A DNA stretch of 64,000 nucleotides from a virus, in the IMG/VR virus record IMGVR_UViG_3300009169_000018, positions 1 through 64,000 of that record. One strand, written 5' to 3'. Positions 45,025 to 54,599 of this stretch are shown here, piece after piece. Both the position numbers and the translations under genes were made by a program. Under the pieces are notes generated by a model. It was given only the letters and a program-made list of their open reading frames with translations, ran no database searches and had not been told where the DNA came from. Positions within the stretch are counted from its first letter, which is position 1. Each line of letters opens with the position of its first letter.

Positions 45025-46300
45025 ACTAGAAGAAATTGTCGTCACTGCTAAACCGCTACCTACAGACGCACATGTAGATACACGCGATTTTCGCGTGCAT
45101 TCTGTTGCTCTCGTTGCAGCCAATGCCGACGCTTATGAAATCGGTGGCATGGTTTCCGAAATTCAACTTCGGCAGGACATGTACCTAGGCATTATGAGTG
45201 GTGAAATACTCGTAACAGACGGTCGCGACATGATCGCAAAGACCGGAGCGCATGGCGGCGAATACCTTTATTTGCACCTAGAAGTTCCGGAACAGAACAT
45301 CTTCATCAAGAAAGCATTCCGCATCTACAAGATCGGAAACCGCTCACCGGCAGATTCGACACAGCATTACGTGATCTACTTCATGTCAGACGAGTTGTTC
45401 AACTCTCATACGATCAAGATCAATAAGGCATATCAGAACACGACCATATCCGAGATTGCTCGCGATATCATGGTCAACTATCTGAAAATTCCAGCCAAGA
45501 GGACGTTTATTGATCCCACCTCTGAGCCAATCTCACTGATCATTCCGAATTGGCGACCAATTGAAGCACTGAATTGGTTGGCTTCCAGAGCATACACCGA
45601 GTCGGATACGTGCTACATGTTCTATGAGAATTTCTACGGATTCCACTTCCGTTCTATTCAGAGCATCTACCGCTCACCAACTCTTATCAAGGTTCCGTTC
45701 AGCTTGGAAAATAAGCGCGGTATGAAGCAGTTGGACATGGACAAGTTTGCCATTGATGAATATCAAGCCGTGCGGGACTTTGACATTCTATCCACAGTTA
45801 GTTCTGGTGGATATGCTATGTCGTTGTTGGGTGTGGATCCTATCAATCAGTCGATGACGAAGAACACGTACAATCCTAACCAGATCAAAAAGCTCTACCC
45901 AAATGCTCCAATGAGCGATGGTGGAGAGCTATTCAAGAAATACAGCACTCATGCGCTCACCTATCTACAAGCAGACGGTATTGAAAATTGGATCAAGCGT
46001 ATCATGAGTCTTGCTCTTCTCAACAGTTCCGTTTATGAAGTAACTGTTCCCGGTAACATGGGATTGAATGTCGGAACCATGGTCAACCTACGTATTCCAT
46101 ACACCGTGACACCGGCTGAAGGTGACATGTGGGATAAGAACAAGGGTGGTAAATTCATGGTTGCCGCAACCAATCACAAATTTGATCTAGTCAACCATAA
46201 GTACAGTTCCCTCATGATGGTGGCTAGGGATTCCCTACCGGAATCCGTTCCCGCCTATGATAAGACTCTACCTGACAAAATTGCGAAGATGAACACATGA
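45014..46300 (+). CDS. 27: Baseplate hub protein gp27-like
   Basis: 428 aa. FRVHSVALVAANADAYEIGGMVSEIQLRQDMYLGIMSGEILVTDG and WRPIEALNWLASRAYTESDTCYMFYENFYGFHFRSIQ follow the gp27 hub domains. Trimeric gp27 forms the tube-like hub holding the gp5 spike. Overlaps gp53 and gp5 coding ends. Confidence 0.8.
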   Translation: METELEEIVVTAKPLPTDAHVDTRDFRVHSVALVAANADAYEIGGMVSEIQLRQDMYLGIMSGEILVTDGRDMIAKTGAHGGEYLYLHLEVPEQNIFIKKAFRIYKIGNRSPADSTQHYVIYFMSDELFNSHTIKINKAYQNTTISEIARDIMVNYLKIPAKRTFIDPTSEPISLIIPNWRPIEALNWLASRAYTESDTCYMFYENFYGFHFRSIQSIYRSPTLIKVPFSLENKRGMKQLDMDKFAIDEYQAVRDFDILSTVSSGGYAMSLLGVDPINQSMTKNTYNPNQIKKLYPNAPMSDGGELFKKYSTHALTYLQADGIENWIKRIMSLALLNSSVYEVTVPGNMGLNVGTMVNLRIPYTVTPAEGDMWDKNKGGKFMVAATNHKFDLVNHKYSSLMMVARDSLPESVPAYDKTLPDKIAKMNT

Positions 46301-47343
46301 ACGACATGCGCTACTTTCTAGGCAAGGAAGGATTCATCTGGTGGATGGGTGTGGTCGAAGACCGCAACGATCCGGAACAGTTGGGTCGCGTGCGCGTGCG
46401 CTGCTTTGGCTGGCACACGGATGATAAGAGTTTGATCCCCACAGATGCATTGCCTTGGGCGCATCCTGTGCATCCGGTTTCTGTGCCAGCCTCTTACACT
46501 CCGAAAGAGGGTGATTGGGTTGTGGGTTTCTTTGCGGATGCCAACTCCGCGCAACACCCGGTCATTCTCGGCGTACTCACCGGCAAGCCTAAGCTCAAGC
46601 CGGATACCGGGCTAGGCTTCTCTGATCCCGCAGGCGTGTATCCAAAGCGGCTGAATGAGTCTACGATGAACCGTCTGAGCCGTGGTCGCAAGGACGGTAC
46701 GATTCATGAGACTCGCTCGCGCAATCTCAAGCAGGGAGTGAAAGTAGTCGGTGGTTCCACATGGAACGAACCAGAGCCTACCTTTGCTCCGCAGTATCCA
46801 TTCAACTTCGCGATTGAGTCTGAGTCAGGTCACTCATTTGAACTGGATGATACCACAGGCGCAGAGCGCGTTCACCTAGCACATAAGAACGGAAGCTACA
46901 TTGAGTTCGATGCGCAGGGCAACCGTGTCGAGAAGATTGTCAAAGACAAGTTCACAGTAGTCGTCGGCAACGATAGCGTTTCCATCGACGGCGTGTGCAA
47001 CATCACGGTCACTGGCGACTGCAACCTCAAGACGGGTGGAAGCCTCAATATCGAAGCGGCTAAGAACGTCAATATCTCCGCAGGCAAGGATGTTCGCATC
47101 AAAGCCGGTGGCAAGTTCATGGCAGAAGGCAACACCGTGGACGTAAAGGGCAAGGGTGCCGTCAAGGTAGGCGGCGGTGGCAAGTTGTCGCTCAAGGGCA
47201 AGTCCACGGCTGTCCAAGGATCGTCCGTCACTCTCGGTGGCAAGGTATCCAACAAGGTCAAGACTAAGCATGGCATTGGCAAGATTCTGCCGACCGGCTC
47301 CGCAGCCTCTCCATCTAACACCGGCTTGAAGAGTCCATCATGA
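46297..47343 (+). CDS. 5: Central spike gp5-like, without lysozyme domain
   Basis: 348 aa. N-terminal OB fold (WWMGVVEDRNDPEQLGRVRVRCFGWHTDD...GDWVVGFFAD..QHPVILGVL) and a C-terminal beta-helix made of short repeats (GDCNLKTGGSLNIEAAKNVNISAGKDVRIKAGG). T4 gp5 (575 aa) has a lysozyme between these; here it is missing. It pierces the outer membrane. Overlaps the hub gene. Confidence 0.85.
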   Translation: MNDMRYFLGKEGFIWWMGVVEDRNDPEQLGRVRVRCFGWHTDDKSLIPTDALPWAHPVHPVSVPASYTPKEGDWVVGFFADANSAQHPVILGVLTGKPKLKPDTGLGFSDPAGVYPKRLNESTMNRLSRGRKDGTIHETRSRNLKQGVKVVGGSTWNEPEPTFAPQYPFNFAIESESGHSFELDDTTGAERVHLAHKNGSYIEFDAQGNRVEKIVKDKFTVVVGNDSVSIDGVCNITVTGDCNLKTGGSLNIEAAKNVNISAGKDVRIKAGGKFMAEGNTVDVKGKGAVKVGGGGKLSLKGKSTAVQGSSVTLGGKVSNKVKTKHGIGKILPTGSAASPSNTGLKSPS

Positions 47344-48983
47344 TGAAGACCATCTACGAACAAGCAATCGCCGCTCAGAAAGCCATCTTCGATATCATGA
47401 ATGGTCGTCGGGGTGGTTTGACTAAGGCTGACGTAATTCCGTTCGAAGACACCATGAATGGGCTGTCGGGTGAAATCGTCAATCTGGAACCGGACCTACA
47501 ACGAGTCATTCAGAACAACAACGTCGAGATTATCGCAAGAGGCAACTCTGCGGGTGTGTCCGTCGAGCTTCATGACTCCGTGCTGCCGAAGGAAGACCGT
47601 GCCAAGACCGAGTTTGATGTAACCACACTCACGGCAAAGCAGTTGTATCCACGCACCGAAAGTGTGCAGATCATACGGGATGATATGGGAGACAGTCCGA
47701 CTGTCACCGTAGCAAATGTAGCTACATTTGTTGCAAATGTTACTACGGATACCATCGTCCTTTCCGAAGAGGACGAGATTGATCCTGTGTTCGAAGAGAT
47801 AGATCAGGAAGCCGAGGATCAGGTCGAAGAGCCTCTCGCAACGCAACAGAATGAAACCGTACCGTATCTCTCGGATGCGATGACGCAGCTTGCTCTGACA
47901 GCCGCAGCCAATGCCAATGGGTTGCAAGCAGGTCTGACTACCTTCTCGTACAACCCGCTCGCATCACTGATTGACAACACTAAAGCACTACTGCTCTACT
48001 ACACCGAGAACAACTACGCCAATCTGAATACTGCGTTGTCGGGTGTGAACAACGATCCGTCCCTATCCTCTCAGTGGAAGGAGCTACAGAACTCCATCGG
48101 CGGTAACGATGGTCTGTCAGCCGCCGTCGCTCAGTTGGACAACTTCAAGGATCACACCGACCGGCTATCCGGACTGGTGTTGGATGAAGACTCTCCGAAT
48201 GCCGAGCCGACCGACGATTCGGTGGACGACTTCCTCACCCTGAATGACTTCTCGGGTGGTCCAACCCTGATCTTCTCGTTCAACGCTCGCAAGTTCCGTA
48301 GCGCAAAGTATCTCATTCAGGCATCGGCTGACCTCACGGATCGTGGGCATCAGGGTACGGAAATCTACATTCTGCATGACAATCACCACGCATTCACCCG
48401 CGAAGTGACTGGCATCTATACGCAGGAGCCGTTTGTCACGTACACCACGCGCCTTTTGAACAATAACGTGGAGGTCTTTGCCACTTCCAACGTTTCTAAC
48501 ACTAATTTCGTGATCACTGGCACCCGTCTACAGATTGCGAAGGCATCCAAGACCTATGCCGAAATGAGCCAACAGAAGGTCATCGAACTCCACGAACTCA
48601 TGGCAGTCTATCTGGACGACGGCGTGGACTACGTTGCCCTTTGCTCTGCGTCCTTGCTCATGCCGTCCCTTGTGGCTAATCTCGGTCGAGAGTTCCGCGA
48701 CATGTTGAACACCATATCGAACGGTGGATTCTTGTCTCAGTCTACGCCTCAGAAGCAGGCTGGATTGCTCCAATGGGCATCTACCCTGCGCACTCGTTGG
48801 GGAGAGATTCAGGCTCAGATGGATGCCGACTGGAACAACTTTGTGGAAACGCGGCGCAAGACGGAAGCGTTCGACATTGCCTACAACCTGACGGTCGCAT
48901 ACACCGACGAGAGTGGCAATGCCATTCCGTCAGCAACGCTAAATAGTGCGACAATCCAAGCTATTGAAGCAGATGAGGAATGA
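47340..48983 (+). CDS. Hypothetical structural protein (about 547 aa)
   Basis: Starts on the gp5 stop (ATGATG; either Met could be used). Acidic and helical overall, with an EEDEIDPVFEEIDQEAEDQVEEP stretch. No family recognised. Position between the spike gene and gp25 suggests a baseplate or tail role. Ends overlapping gp25. Confidence 0.65.
   Translation: MMKTIYEQAIAAQKAIFDIMNGRRGGLTKADVIPFEDTMNGLSGEIVNLEPDLQRVIQNNNVEIIARGNSAGVSVELHDSVLPKEDRAKTEFDVTTLTAKQLYPRTESVQIIRDDMGDSPTVTVANVATFVANVTTDTIVLSEEDEIDPVFEEIDQEAEDQVEEPLATQQNETVPYLSDAMTQLALTAAANANGLQAGLTTFSYNPLASLIDNTKALLLYYTENNYANLNTALSGVNNDPSLSSQWKELQNSIGGNDGLSAAVAQLDNFKDHTDRLSGLVLDEDSPNAEPTDDSVDDFLTLNDFSGGPTLIFSFNARKFRSAKYLIQASADLTDRGHQGTEIYILHDNHHAFTREVTGIYTQEPFVTYTTRLLNNNVEVFATSNVSNTNFVITGTRLQIAKASKTYAEMSQQKVIELHELMAVYLDDGVDYVALCSASLLMPSLVANLGREFRDMLNTISNGGFLSQSTPQKQAGLLQWASTLRTRWGEIQAQMDADWNNFVETRRKTEAFDIAYNLTVAYTDESGNAIPSATLNSATIQAIEADEE
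48939..48945 (+). promoter_or_regulatory. Late promoter box CTAAATA
   Basis: 41 bases before gp25, inside the preceding gene. Confidence 0.5.
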
Positions 48984-49375
48984 TGGCAGTCACCAAACGA
49001 CAATTCAGCGACATTGACCTCAACTTTACGGCTCACCCTATTACCGGGGATGTGGCTAAGAAGGTGGGTGACGATGCCATTATTCAGTCGATTGTGACCC
49101 TTCTGCTTTCTGGAAAGTATGAGAGGTTGATGCAGCCGAATATCTATTCCAACCTCAAAAGAAATCTGTTTGAGCCGTTGGATAGTATTACCGCATCGTC
49201 CCTCAAGAATGAGGTCGAGTCTGTTATCGGTAAGTATGAGCCTAGAGTCAGTCTGACCGAGGTTAATGTGACACCAGACTATGACAACAACGGATACACA
49301 GTTACCATAACCTTCTTCATTGTCAATCAAACGAATCCTATTACGATTGACCTATTCCTAGAGAGAATTCGATAA
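48980..49375 (+). CDS. 25: Baseplate wedge protein gp25
   Basis: 131 aa (T4 132). SDIDLNFTAHPITGDVAKKVGDDAIIQSIVTLLLSGKYERLMQPNIYSNLKRNLFEP is the gp25/lysozyme-like fold signature. It nucleates sheath assembly with gp6 and gp53. ATG could be 48980 or 48983. Confidence 0.9.
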   Translation: MMAVTKRQFSDIDLNFTAHPITGDVAKKVGDDAIIQSIVTLLLSGKYERLMQPNIYSNLKRNLFEPLDSITASSLKNEVESVIGKYEPRVSLTEVNVTPDYDNNGYTVTITFFIVNQTNPITIDLFLERIR

Positions 49376-49527
49376 TGAAAACGTTCAAACAACTAAGAGA
49401 AGGCTTGATGTATCAGGGTAAGCCTATGCTACCCAAGACCAAAAAGCCAGAACAGACGGTCAAGAAAGCCACTGTCGGTGGTCACAAGACGTTCCAGAAG
49501 AGAGCAAGTAGGAAGATCGGACAATGA
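49375..49527 (+). CDS. Small basic peptide with capsid-targeting-like start (50 aa)
   Basis: Starts on the gp25 stop (TAATG) and ends overlapping gp6 (ATGA). MKTFKQLREG resembles the T4 capsid-targeting pattern; the rest is Lys-rich (PKTKKPEQTVKKATVGGHKTFQKRASRKIG). It could be a DNA-binding internal head protein. Too short for the larger gene predictions. Confidence 0.6.
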   Translation: MKTFKQLREGLMYQGKPMLPKTKKPEQTVKKATVGGHKTFQKRASRKIGQ

Positions 49528-51578
49528 CCACGCCAACCAAGATCACAGAACTGGACTTTGACACGATCAAAGCCAACCTCAAGGAATACCTCAAGACGCA
49601 GCCGGAATTCACCGACTACAACTTCGACGGTAGTGGCTTGAGTATTCTGTTGGACGTTCTAGCCTACAACACGCACTACATGGGCTACTACATGAACATG
49701 ATGGCTAACGAAATGTTCATCGACACCGCACAACTGCGGCAGTCGGTGGTTAGCCATGCAAAACTTTTGGGTTACACGCCTCGCTCTCGCGTGGCATCCC
49801 AAGCAACGATCAATGTCGCGTTTCAGGAAGTCATGGGCGGTTCCAACTCCGCAATGACCCTGCCTAAGTTCACCAAATTCACCTCGGCACCCAAGGATTC
49901 CAAGTCCTACACGTTCGTCACGGTCGAGCAGCGAGTCGCTTCTAAGAACAACGCAGGCTACTTCAACTTCGAAAACCTACAGATCAAGGAAGGCAACCCT
50001 GTCTCCTATGTCTTCACCTATGACGCTCAGACTAATGAGAAGCAAGTGTTCGTTCTGCCAGATGTGGGCATTGATACGTCCACGCTGACCGTTCAGATCC
50101 AGAAGAGCGCAACGAACTTCTCACTGGAAACCTTCGAACTCGCGCAGGATGCCACCACGGTTGTCTCAGATGCGCCAGTCTATTACCTAGAAGAGAATCG
50201 CAACGGTCGCTATCAGATCAGCTTCGGTGACGGTATTCTAGGTGCAGCCCTAGAGAACGGCAACATCGTGATCGTTTCCTACGTGGTGACTTCCGGTGAC
50301 TCAGCCAATGGCATTCGCACCTTCAAGCTCTCCGACAATCCAATGCCGGGAGCAGCCGTCACCATCGTTCTCTCCACTGAGTCTTCATCGGGTAAGCTAG
50401 AGGAAACCACCGAGAACATCAAGTTCACCGCACCCAAGAGCTTCATTGCTCAGAACCGTGCCGTAACTAAGAACGATTACGTAGCACTAATCAACAAGAA
50501 CTATCCTTACTTCGACTCGGTTGCGGTATGGGGCGGCGAAGAGAACGTTCCGCCTGTCTACGGCAAGATTTTCTTCTCGGTCAAGCCTCGCGGCAACTAC
50601 GAAGTCACTCAGTCCGAGATTCAGCAGCTAAAGGATGAAGTCCTTGCGCCTATCTCCGTACTGACCGTCACGCCTGAGTATGTCGCACCTGACTACAACT
50701 ACATGAACTTTGTGGTTGATGTGGTCTATGACCCTCGCAAGACCACTAAGACCGCAGGCGGCATTCAGACAGCCGTGTACAACGCAGTTCTAGGATTCTC
50801 CGAAGACTATCTGAATACGTTCAACAACACGTTCAAGATGAGCAAGCTGATTCGTGCGGTGGACGATGCGGATCCTTCCATTGAGAACAACTCCATTCGC
50901 GTCCTCATTGAGAAGCGGTTCCGTCCATTGCTCAATCAGGCTAAGTCCTATAAGATCGACTTCTACGTGCCTCTCAAGAAGGGAACGGCACTGGATCGAC
51001 TCTACTCCGAGCCATCGTTCGGATATGTGGACGAGTTCAACATCGAACGTGTCGCATTCATCGAAGAAGTTCCTCAGTCCTTCACCGGCATTGACGAAAT
51101 CGAAGTGCTTGCGACCGGCGACCAGTATACCTCCATCCCTACGATCACTATCGAAGGCGACGGGCAGGGTGCGGTTGCGCAAGCCGTCATCGTCAACGGC
51201 AAACTCAAGAGCGTAGTCGTAACCAACTCCGGTTCAGGATACTCGGCTGCGGTGGCGCGTGTCGTCGGTGGCGAAGGTTCTGGCGCAGAACTCCGTTGCG
51301 TATTGCAGGGTAAGAAGGGTTCGCTACGAATCTTCTACTACGATGCGAACAACATCAAGCGCGTGATCAACCAGAATGCAGGCACGATCTACTATGACGA
51401 TGGCTATCTGGTTCTGGATAGCTTCATGCCAACCTCCATTTCGGACCCGTTCGGCACGCTAGTCTTCAAGGCAAATCCAAATACGAACGTCTTCTCCACG
51501 ACCCGAAACGCAATCCTGACTCTGGACACCACAGATCCAGCCGCAATCGACATTAGAGTTAGCGCGGTATCGCAGTAA
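49524..51578 (+). CDS. 6: Baseplate wedge protein gp6
   Basis: 684 aa (T4 660). MTTPTKITELDFDTIKANLKEYLKTQPEFTDYNFDGSGLSILLDVLAYNTHYMGYYMNMMANEMFIDTAQLRQSVVSHAKLLGYTPRS is the characteristic N terminus (J-like protein). It forms the inner ring of the baseplate. Followed directly by gp7. Confidence 0.92.
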   Translation: MTTPTKITELDFDTIKANLKEYLKTQPEFTDYNFDGSGLSILLDVLAYNTHYMGYYMNMMANEMFIDTAQLRQSVVSHAKLLGYTPRSRVASQATINVAFQEVMGGSNSAMTLPKFTKFTSAPKDSKSYTFVTVEQRVASKNNAGYFNFENLQIKEGNPVSYVFTYDAQTNEKQVFVLPDVGIDTSTLTVQIQKSATNFSLETFELAQDATTVVSDAPVYYLEENRNGRYQISFGDGILGAALENGNIVIVSYVVTSGDSANGIRTFKLSDNPMPGAAVTIVLSTESSSGKLEETTENIKFTAPKSFIAQNRAVTKNDYVALINKNYPYFDSVAVWGGEENVPPVYGKIFFSVKPRGNYEVTQSEIQQLKDEVLAPISVLTVTPEYVAPDYNYMNFVVDVVYDPRKTTKTAGGIQTAVYNAVLGFSEDYLNTFNNTFKMSKLIRAVDDADPSIENNSIRVLIEKRFRPLLNQAKSYKIDFYVPLKKGTALDRLYSEPSFGYVDEFNIERVAFIEEVPQSFTGIDEIEVLATGDQYTSIPTITIEGDGQGAVAQAVIVNGKLKSVVVTNSGSGYSAAVARVVGGEGSGAELRCVLQGKKGSLRIFYYDANNIKRVINQNAGTIYYDDGYLVLDSFMPTSISDPFGTLVFKANPNTNVFSTTRNAILTLDTTDPAAIDIRVSAVSQ

Positions 51579-54500
51579 TGGCAACAGCAGAGAAAACAGT
51601 ATCCGCGTTGATCAACCGGCAGTTGCCGGATTTCATTCGTGCGGACCATCCTAAGTTCAAGCAGTTCCTTGAAGTCTACTACCGTTGGCTTGAGGACGAG
51701 AGCAAGGGTAATACTGTCTATCACATCATGCGGTCTGGTGAGTATCGGGACATTGATACCACGTTGGATCCGTTCATTCGCCTGTTCAAGCAGGAACTCC
51801 TACCGTACTTTCCTGAACGCTCTGAGCTTGATCTGATCAAGATCCTCAAGGGTGCGCGTAGCTTCTACGTCAAGAAGGGTTCCGAAGAGTCCGTCAAGTG
51901 GCTGTTCCGGGTTCTGTTCGGGCAGGATGTAGAAGTCTACTATCCTAAGCAGCAGATTCTCATTGCCTCGGACGGTAAGTGGAAGCAGCCCAAGGCATTC
52001 CAGTTGACGCTATCGCAAGCCAATCAGGGCATCGACGCGAACCTTCTGGAACGTCACAAGGCTACCGGTTCTATCTCTAAGGCTACTTGCGTCATCGAAA
52101 GCGCGAATCGCACCATTGACCGTACCTTCGGAACAGAAATCCTTGAACTGTACGTGTCGAACGTTCAGAAGACATTCACCAATGGTGAGAACCTTGAGAT
52201 TCCTTACGTCGATGAAAACGGCGTGGAACAGGTATTCATCGAAAAGATCATCGGCGCGATTTCGAACATTCTTGTCGATTCCAACATTCGTACAGACCCA
52301 CAGCAGAAGCGCAGAGGTCTTACGTACAACGTGGGCGACCCGATTGTGGTCTTTGGTGGTCTGGCTAACACTGCCGAAGCGAAAGATGCTGTCGCAGTGG
52401 TTGGCAACGTCACCGTGGGATCCATCGAAGGTCTACAGGTCATCTTCCCCGGCTACGGCTATCGCGTCTACTCCAACACAGAAACGGTAGTCTATCGCAG
52501 TACGGGTGACGATCCCGCAGCCAACACCTCGACCGACATTCGCGTTGTGGGTATCAATACGTTCGATTCAGGTACCAACTCACAAGCCAAGTTCATTGAG
52601 ACTGTCTCGGTAGACAAGCTGCCGATTGAGTACATGGCATCCGTCCTGATCAATGCCGGTGACTATGCGGTGATGACGGGTAACAACCGCAACATCGTGT
52701 TGTCTGTAAACAACGACGGCGACCCATGGTACAACAACGAACGAGTCTATGCGAACGGTGCTTCCTACGAGACTGCGAACTTCACCGCACAGGTTCTTAC
52801 CGCGAATAGTGGTTGGGCAGGCGGTCCTGCGCAGATCATTCTCTACAACGTAGCGAACACCGTTCCTCTCACGACCTCGGGCTTCCTTGTCGGCACAGAC
52901 AAGCTTATCTCGACCGAATCAGGTTCCGTCTTCAATGTCGCGTCCGTGGTGGCTCAGAGCATTCCAGCCAACTCGGATTCGCAGATCATTCAAGCTCTCA
53001 CCTACGAGTCCATTGAGACTGGTGGTGTCGCGCTCTACAACATCATCAACGGTGGCTATGGATTCAGATCTACGCCTCAGATTACCACTAAGTCCTATTA
53101 CGATACTTTCTTATCGGAAAACTATGCCTACGGAACTGCGAACAACGCACTCTACCGGCAGGAGATTGGAGTCTTCGGTAAGGTCGCGCACATCTACATC
53201 AACAACCCCGGAACCGGCTATGCGAACGGACAGGCAATCGTAGTCACCGGTCGCGGCTATGGCTTCACTGGTTACGTCAACGTCAATGCGACTGGCGCAA
53301 TCATGACTACCACGATCACCAATCGCGGCGAAGGCTATACGGGAACGAGAAGCGTTTCCATCACTGGCGGCGGATCGGGCGCGGCACTCACGGCATACGG
53401 CTTCGGAGAGGGTGTGACCATCGGTGTCGAAACGGGTGCAATCGGTCGCGTCCGTGACGTTCGACTCACCTATCGCGGATTCGACTATATCAACACGCCT
53501 CTCGTTTCGTTCAAGGTCATGGACATGATCATCGACGGAATTCTGGAAGCAGAATCCCTGTCCGAAGGCGAGCGCGTCTATCAGGGTGCGACTCTTGAGA
53601 CTGCAACTTTCCAAGGCATCATCAAGTCCTACAACCGTTCGACTCGGCTATTGCGCCTCTTCAACTTCTCAGGTGCATCCTACTCTTCCTTCAACAAGAC
53701 GCTAGAGTTCACCTCTGAGGGTGGCGTGAAGTTCTTTGTCGATCCGGATCCTGCTTCGCGAGTTCCGGCACCGGCAGACTATCCGCCTAGTGTCGTTTCA
53801 GCCGGTCTAGACAATCCATGGTTCTACGGCAACGGCAAGGCTAAGGGTATCGCAGAGTTCTTTGCCGGTCTGATTCAGTTCACCGGCTTCTACCTCAACA
53901 CGGACGGCTTCCTCTCTTCGGACAAGAAGATGCAGGACGACAAGACTTATCACAATTACTCCTACGTCATTGAGTCTGAGAAGAGCCTTGCTGAGTACGA
54001 GAACACGATGAAGGATATCGTCCACCCTATCGGCATGTCCATGCTCGCGAAGATGGTCGCTCGTTCGGAACTGAGAGAAACGATTCTCACCAACTCCATC
54101 GTTTCCATCAATCCGGTCAACCCTGTGGGTTCGACGGTTTCCGTGGCTAACTCAGCCAATGCGAAGGTCACAGGAACCTCCACTGAATTCACGGATGCAA
54201 CCGTGGGTGACATGCTCTGGATCATCGACACGGATAACGAACTACGGAGTCAAGCCAAGGTCATCGTAGCCATCGACTCGGATACCTCGCTCAACGTGGA
54301 ATCCAACTTTATCTACGTCGGGCAGGGCAAGTTGAGCATTACCTCGGCTTGCACCACAGCATACATCACCGGCAATGTGAATGTAGTCGGACACTTCATG
54401 CAGACGGGCGACCGCATTCGCTTCAATGTCGGCAACACCACGAATCCGGTCTTCGAAAGCTATACCATTACCCTCGGATCCGGTAATGCAATCTCCCTAA

Positions 54501-54598
54501 ATAATGCAGCGAACACGACCAATACGGGTCTGGTCTATCTTGTGGTGCCAGATTACACCGGCAACTATGACTATGAAATCATCAAGGTAACGGAATAA
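51578..54598 (+). CDS. 7: Baseplate wedge protein gp7
   Basis: 1006 aa (T4 1032). Starts on the gp6 stop. INRQLPDFIRADHPKFKQFLEVYYRWLEDE and SFYVKKGSEESVKWLFRVLFGQDVEVYYPKQQIL are shared by gp7-type proteins; the middle holds repeated beta modules with GGGSGAALTAYGFGEG-type glycine loops. It links the baseplate inner and peripheral parts. Confidence 0.85.
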   Translation: MATAEKTVSALINRQLPDFIRADHPKFKQFLEVYYRWLEDESKGNTVYHIMRSGEYRDIDTTLDPFIRLFKQELLPYFPERSELDLIKILKGARSFYVKKGSEESVKWLFRVLFGQDVEVYYPKQQILIASDGKWKQPKAFQLTLSQANQGIDANLLERHKATGSISKATCVIESANRTIDRTFGTEILELYVSNVQKTFTNGENLEIPYVDENGVEQVFIEKIIGAISNILVDSNIRTDPQQKRRGLTYNVGDPIVVFGGLANTAEAKDAVAVVGNVTVGSIEGLQVIFPGYGYRVYSNTETVVYRSTGDDPAANTSTDIRVVGINTFDSGTNSQAKFIETVSVDKLPIEYMASVLINAGDYAVMTGNNRNIVLSVNNDGDPWYNNERVYANGASYETANFTAQVLTANSGWAGGPAQIILYNVANTVPLTTSGFLVGTDKLISTESGSVFNVASVVAQSIPANSDSQIIQALTYESIETGGVALYNIINGGYGFRSTPQITTKSYYDTFLSENYAYGTANNALYRQEIGVFGKVAHIYINNPGTGYANGQAIVVTGRGYGFTGYVNVNATGAIMTTTITNRGEGYTGTRSVSITGGGSGAALTAYGFGEGVTIGVETGAIGRVRDVRLTYRGFDYINTPLVSFKVMDMIIDGILEAESLSEGERVYQGATLETATFQGIIKSYNRSTRLLRLFNFSGASYSSFNKTLEFTSEGGVKFFVDPDPASRVPAPADYPPSVVSAGLDNPWFYGNGKAKGIAEFFAGLIQFTGFYLNTDGFLSSDKKMQDDKTYHNYSYVIESEKSLAEYENTMKDIVHPIGMSMLAKMVARSELRETILTNSIVSINPVNPVGSTVSVANSANAKVTGTSTEFTDATVGDMLWIIDTDNELRSQAKVIVAIDSDTSLNVESNFIYVGQGKLSITSACTTAYITGNVNVVGHFMQTGDRIRFNVGNTTNPVFESYTITLGSGNAISLNNAANTTNTGLVYLVVPDYTGNYDYEIIKVTE
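54497..54503 (+). promoter_or_regulatory. Late promoter box CTAAATA
   Basis: Within the gp7 gene, about 100 bases before gp8. Confidence 0.35.
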
Positions 54599-54599
54599 T

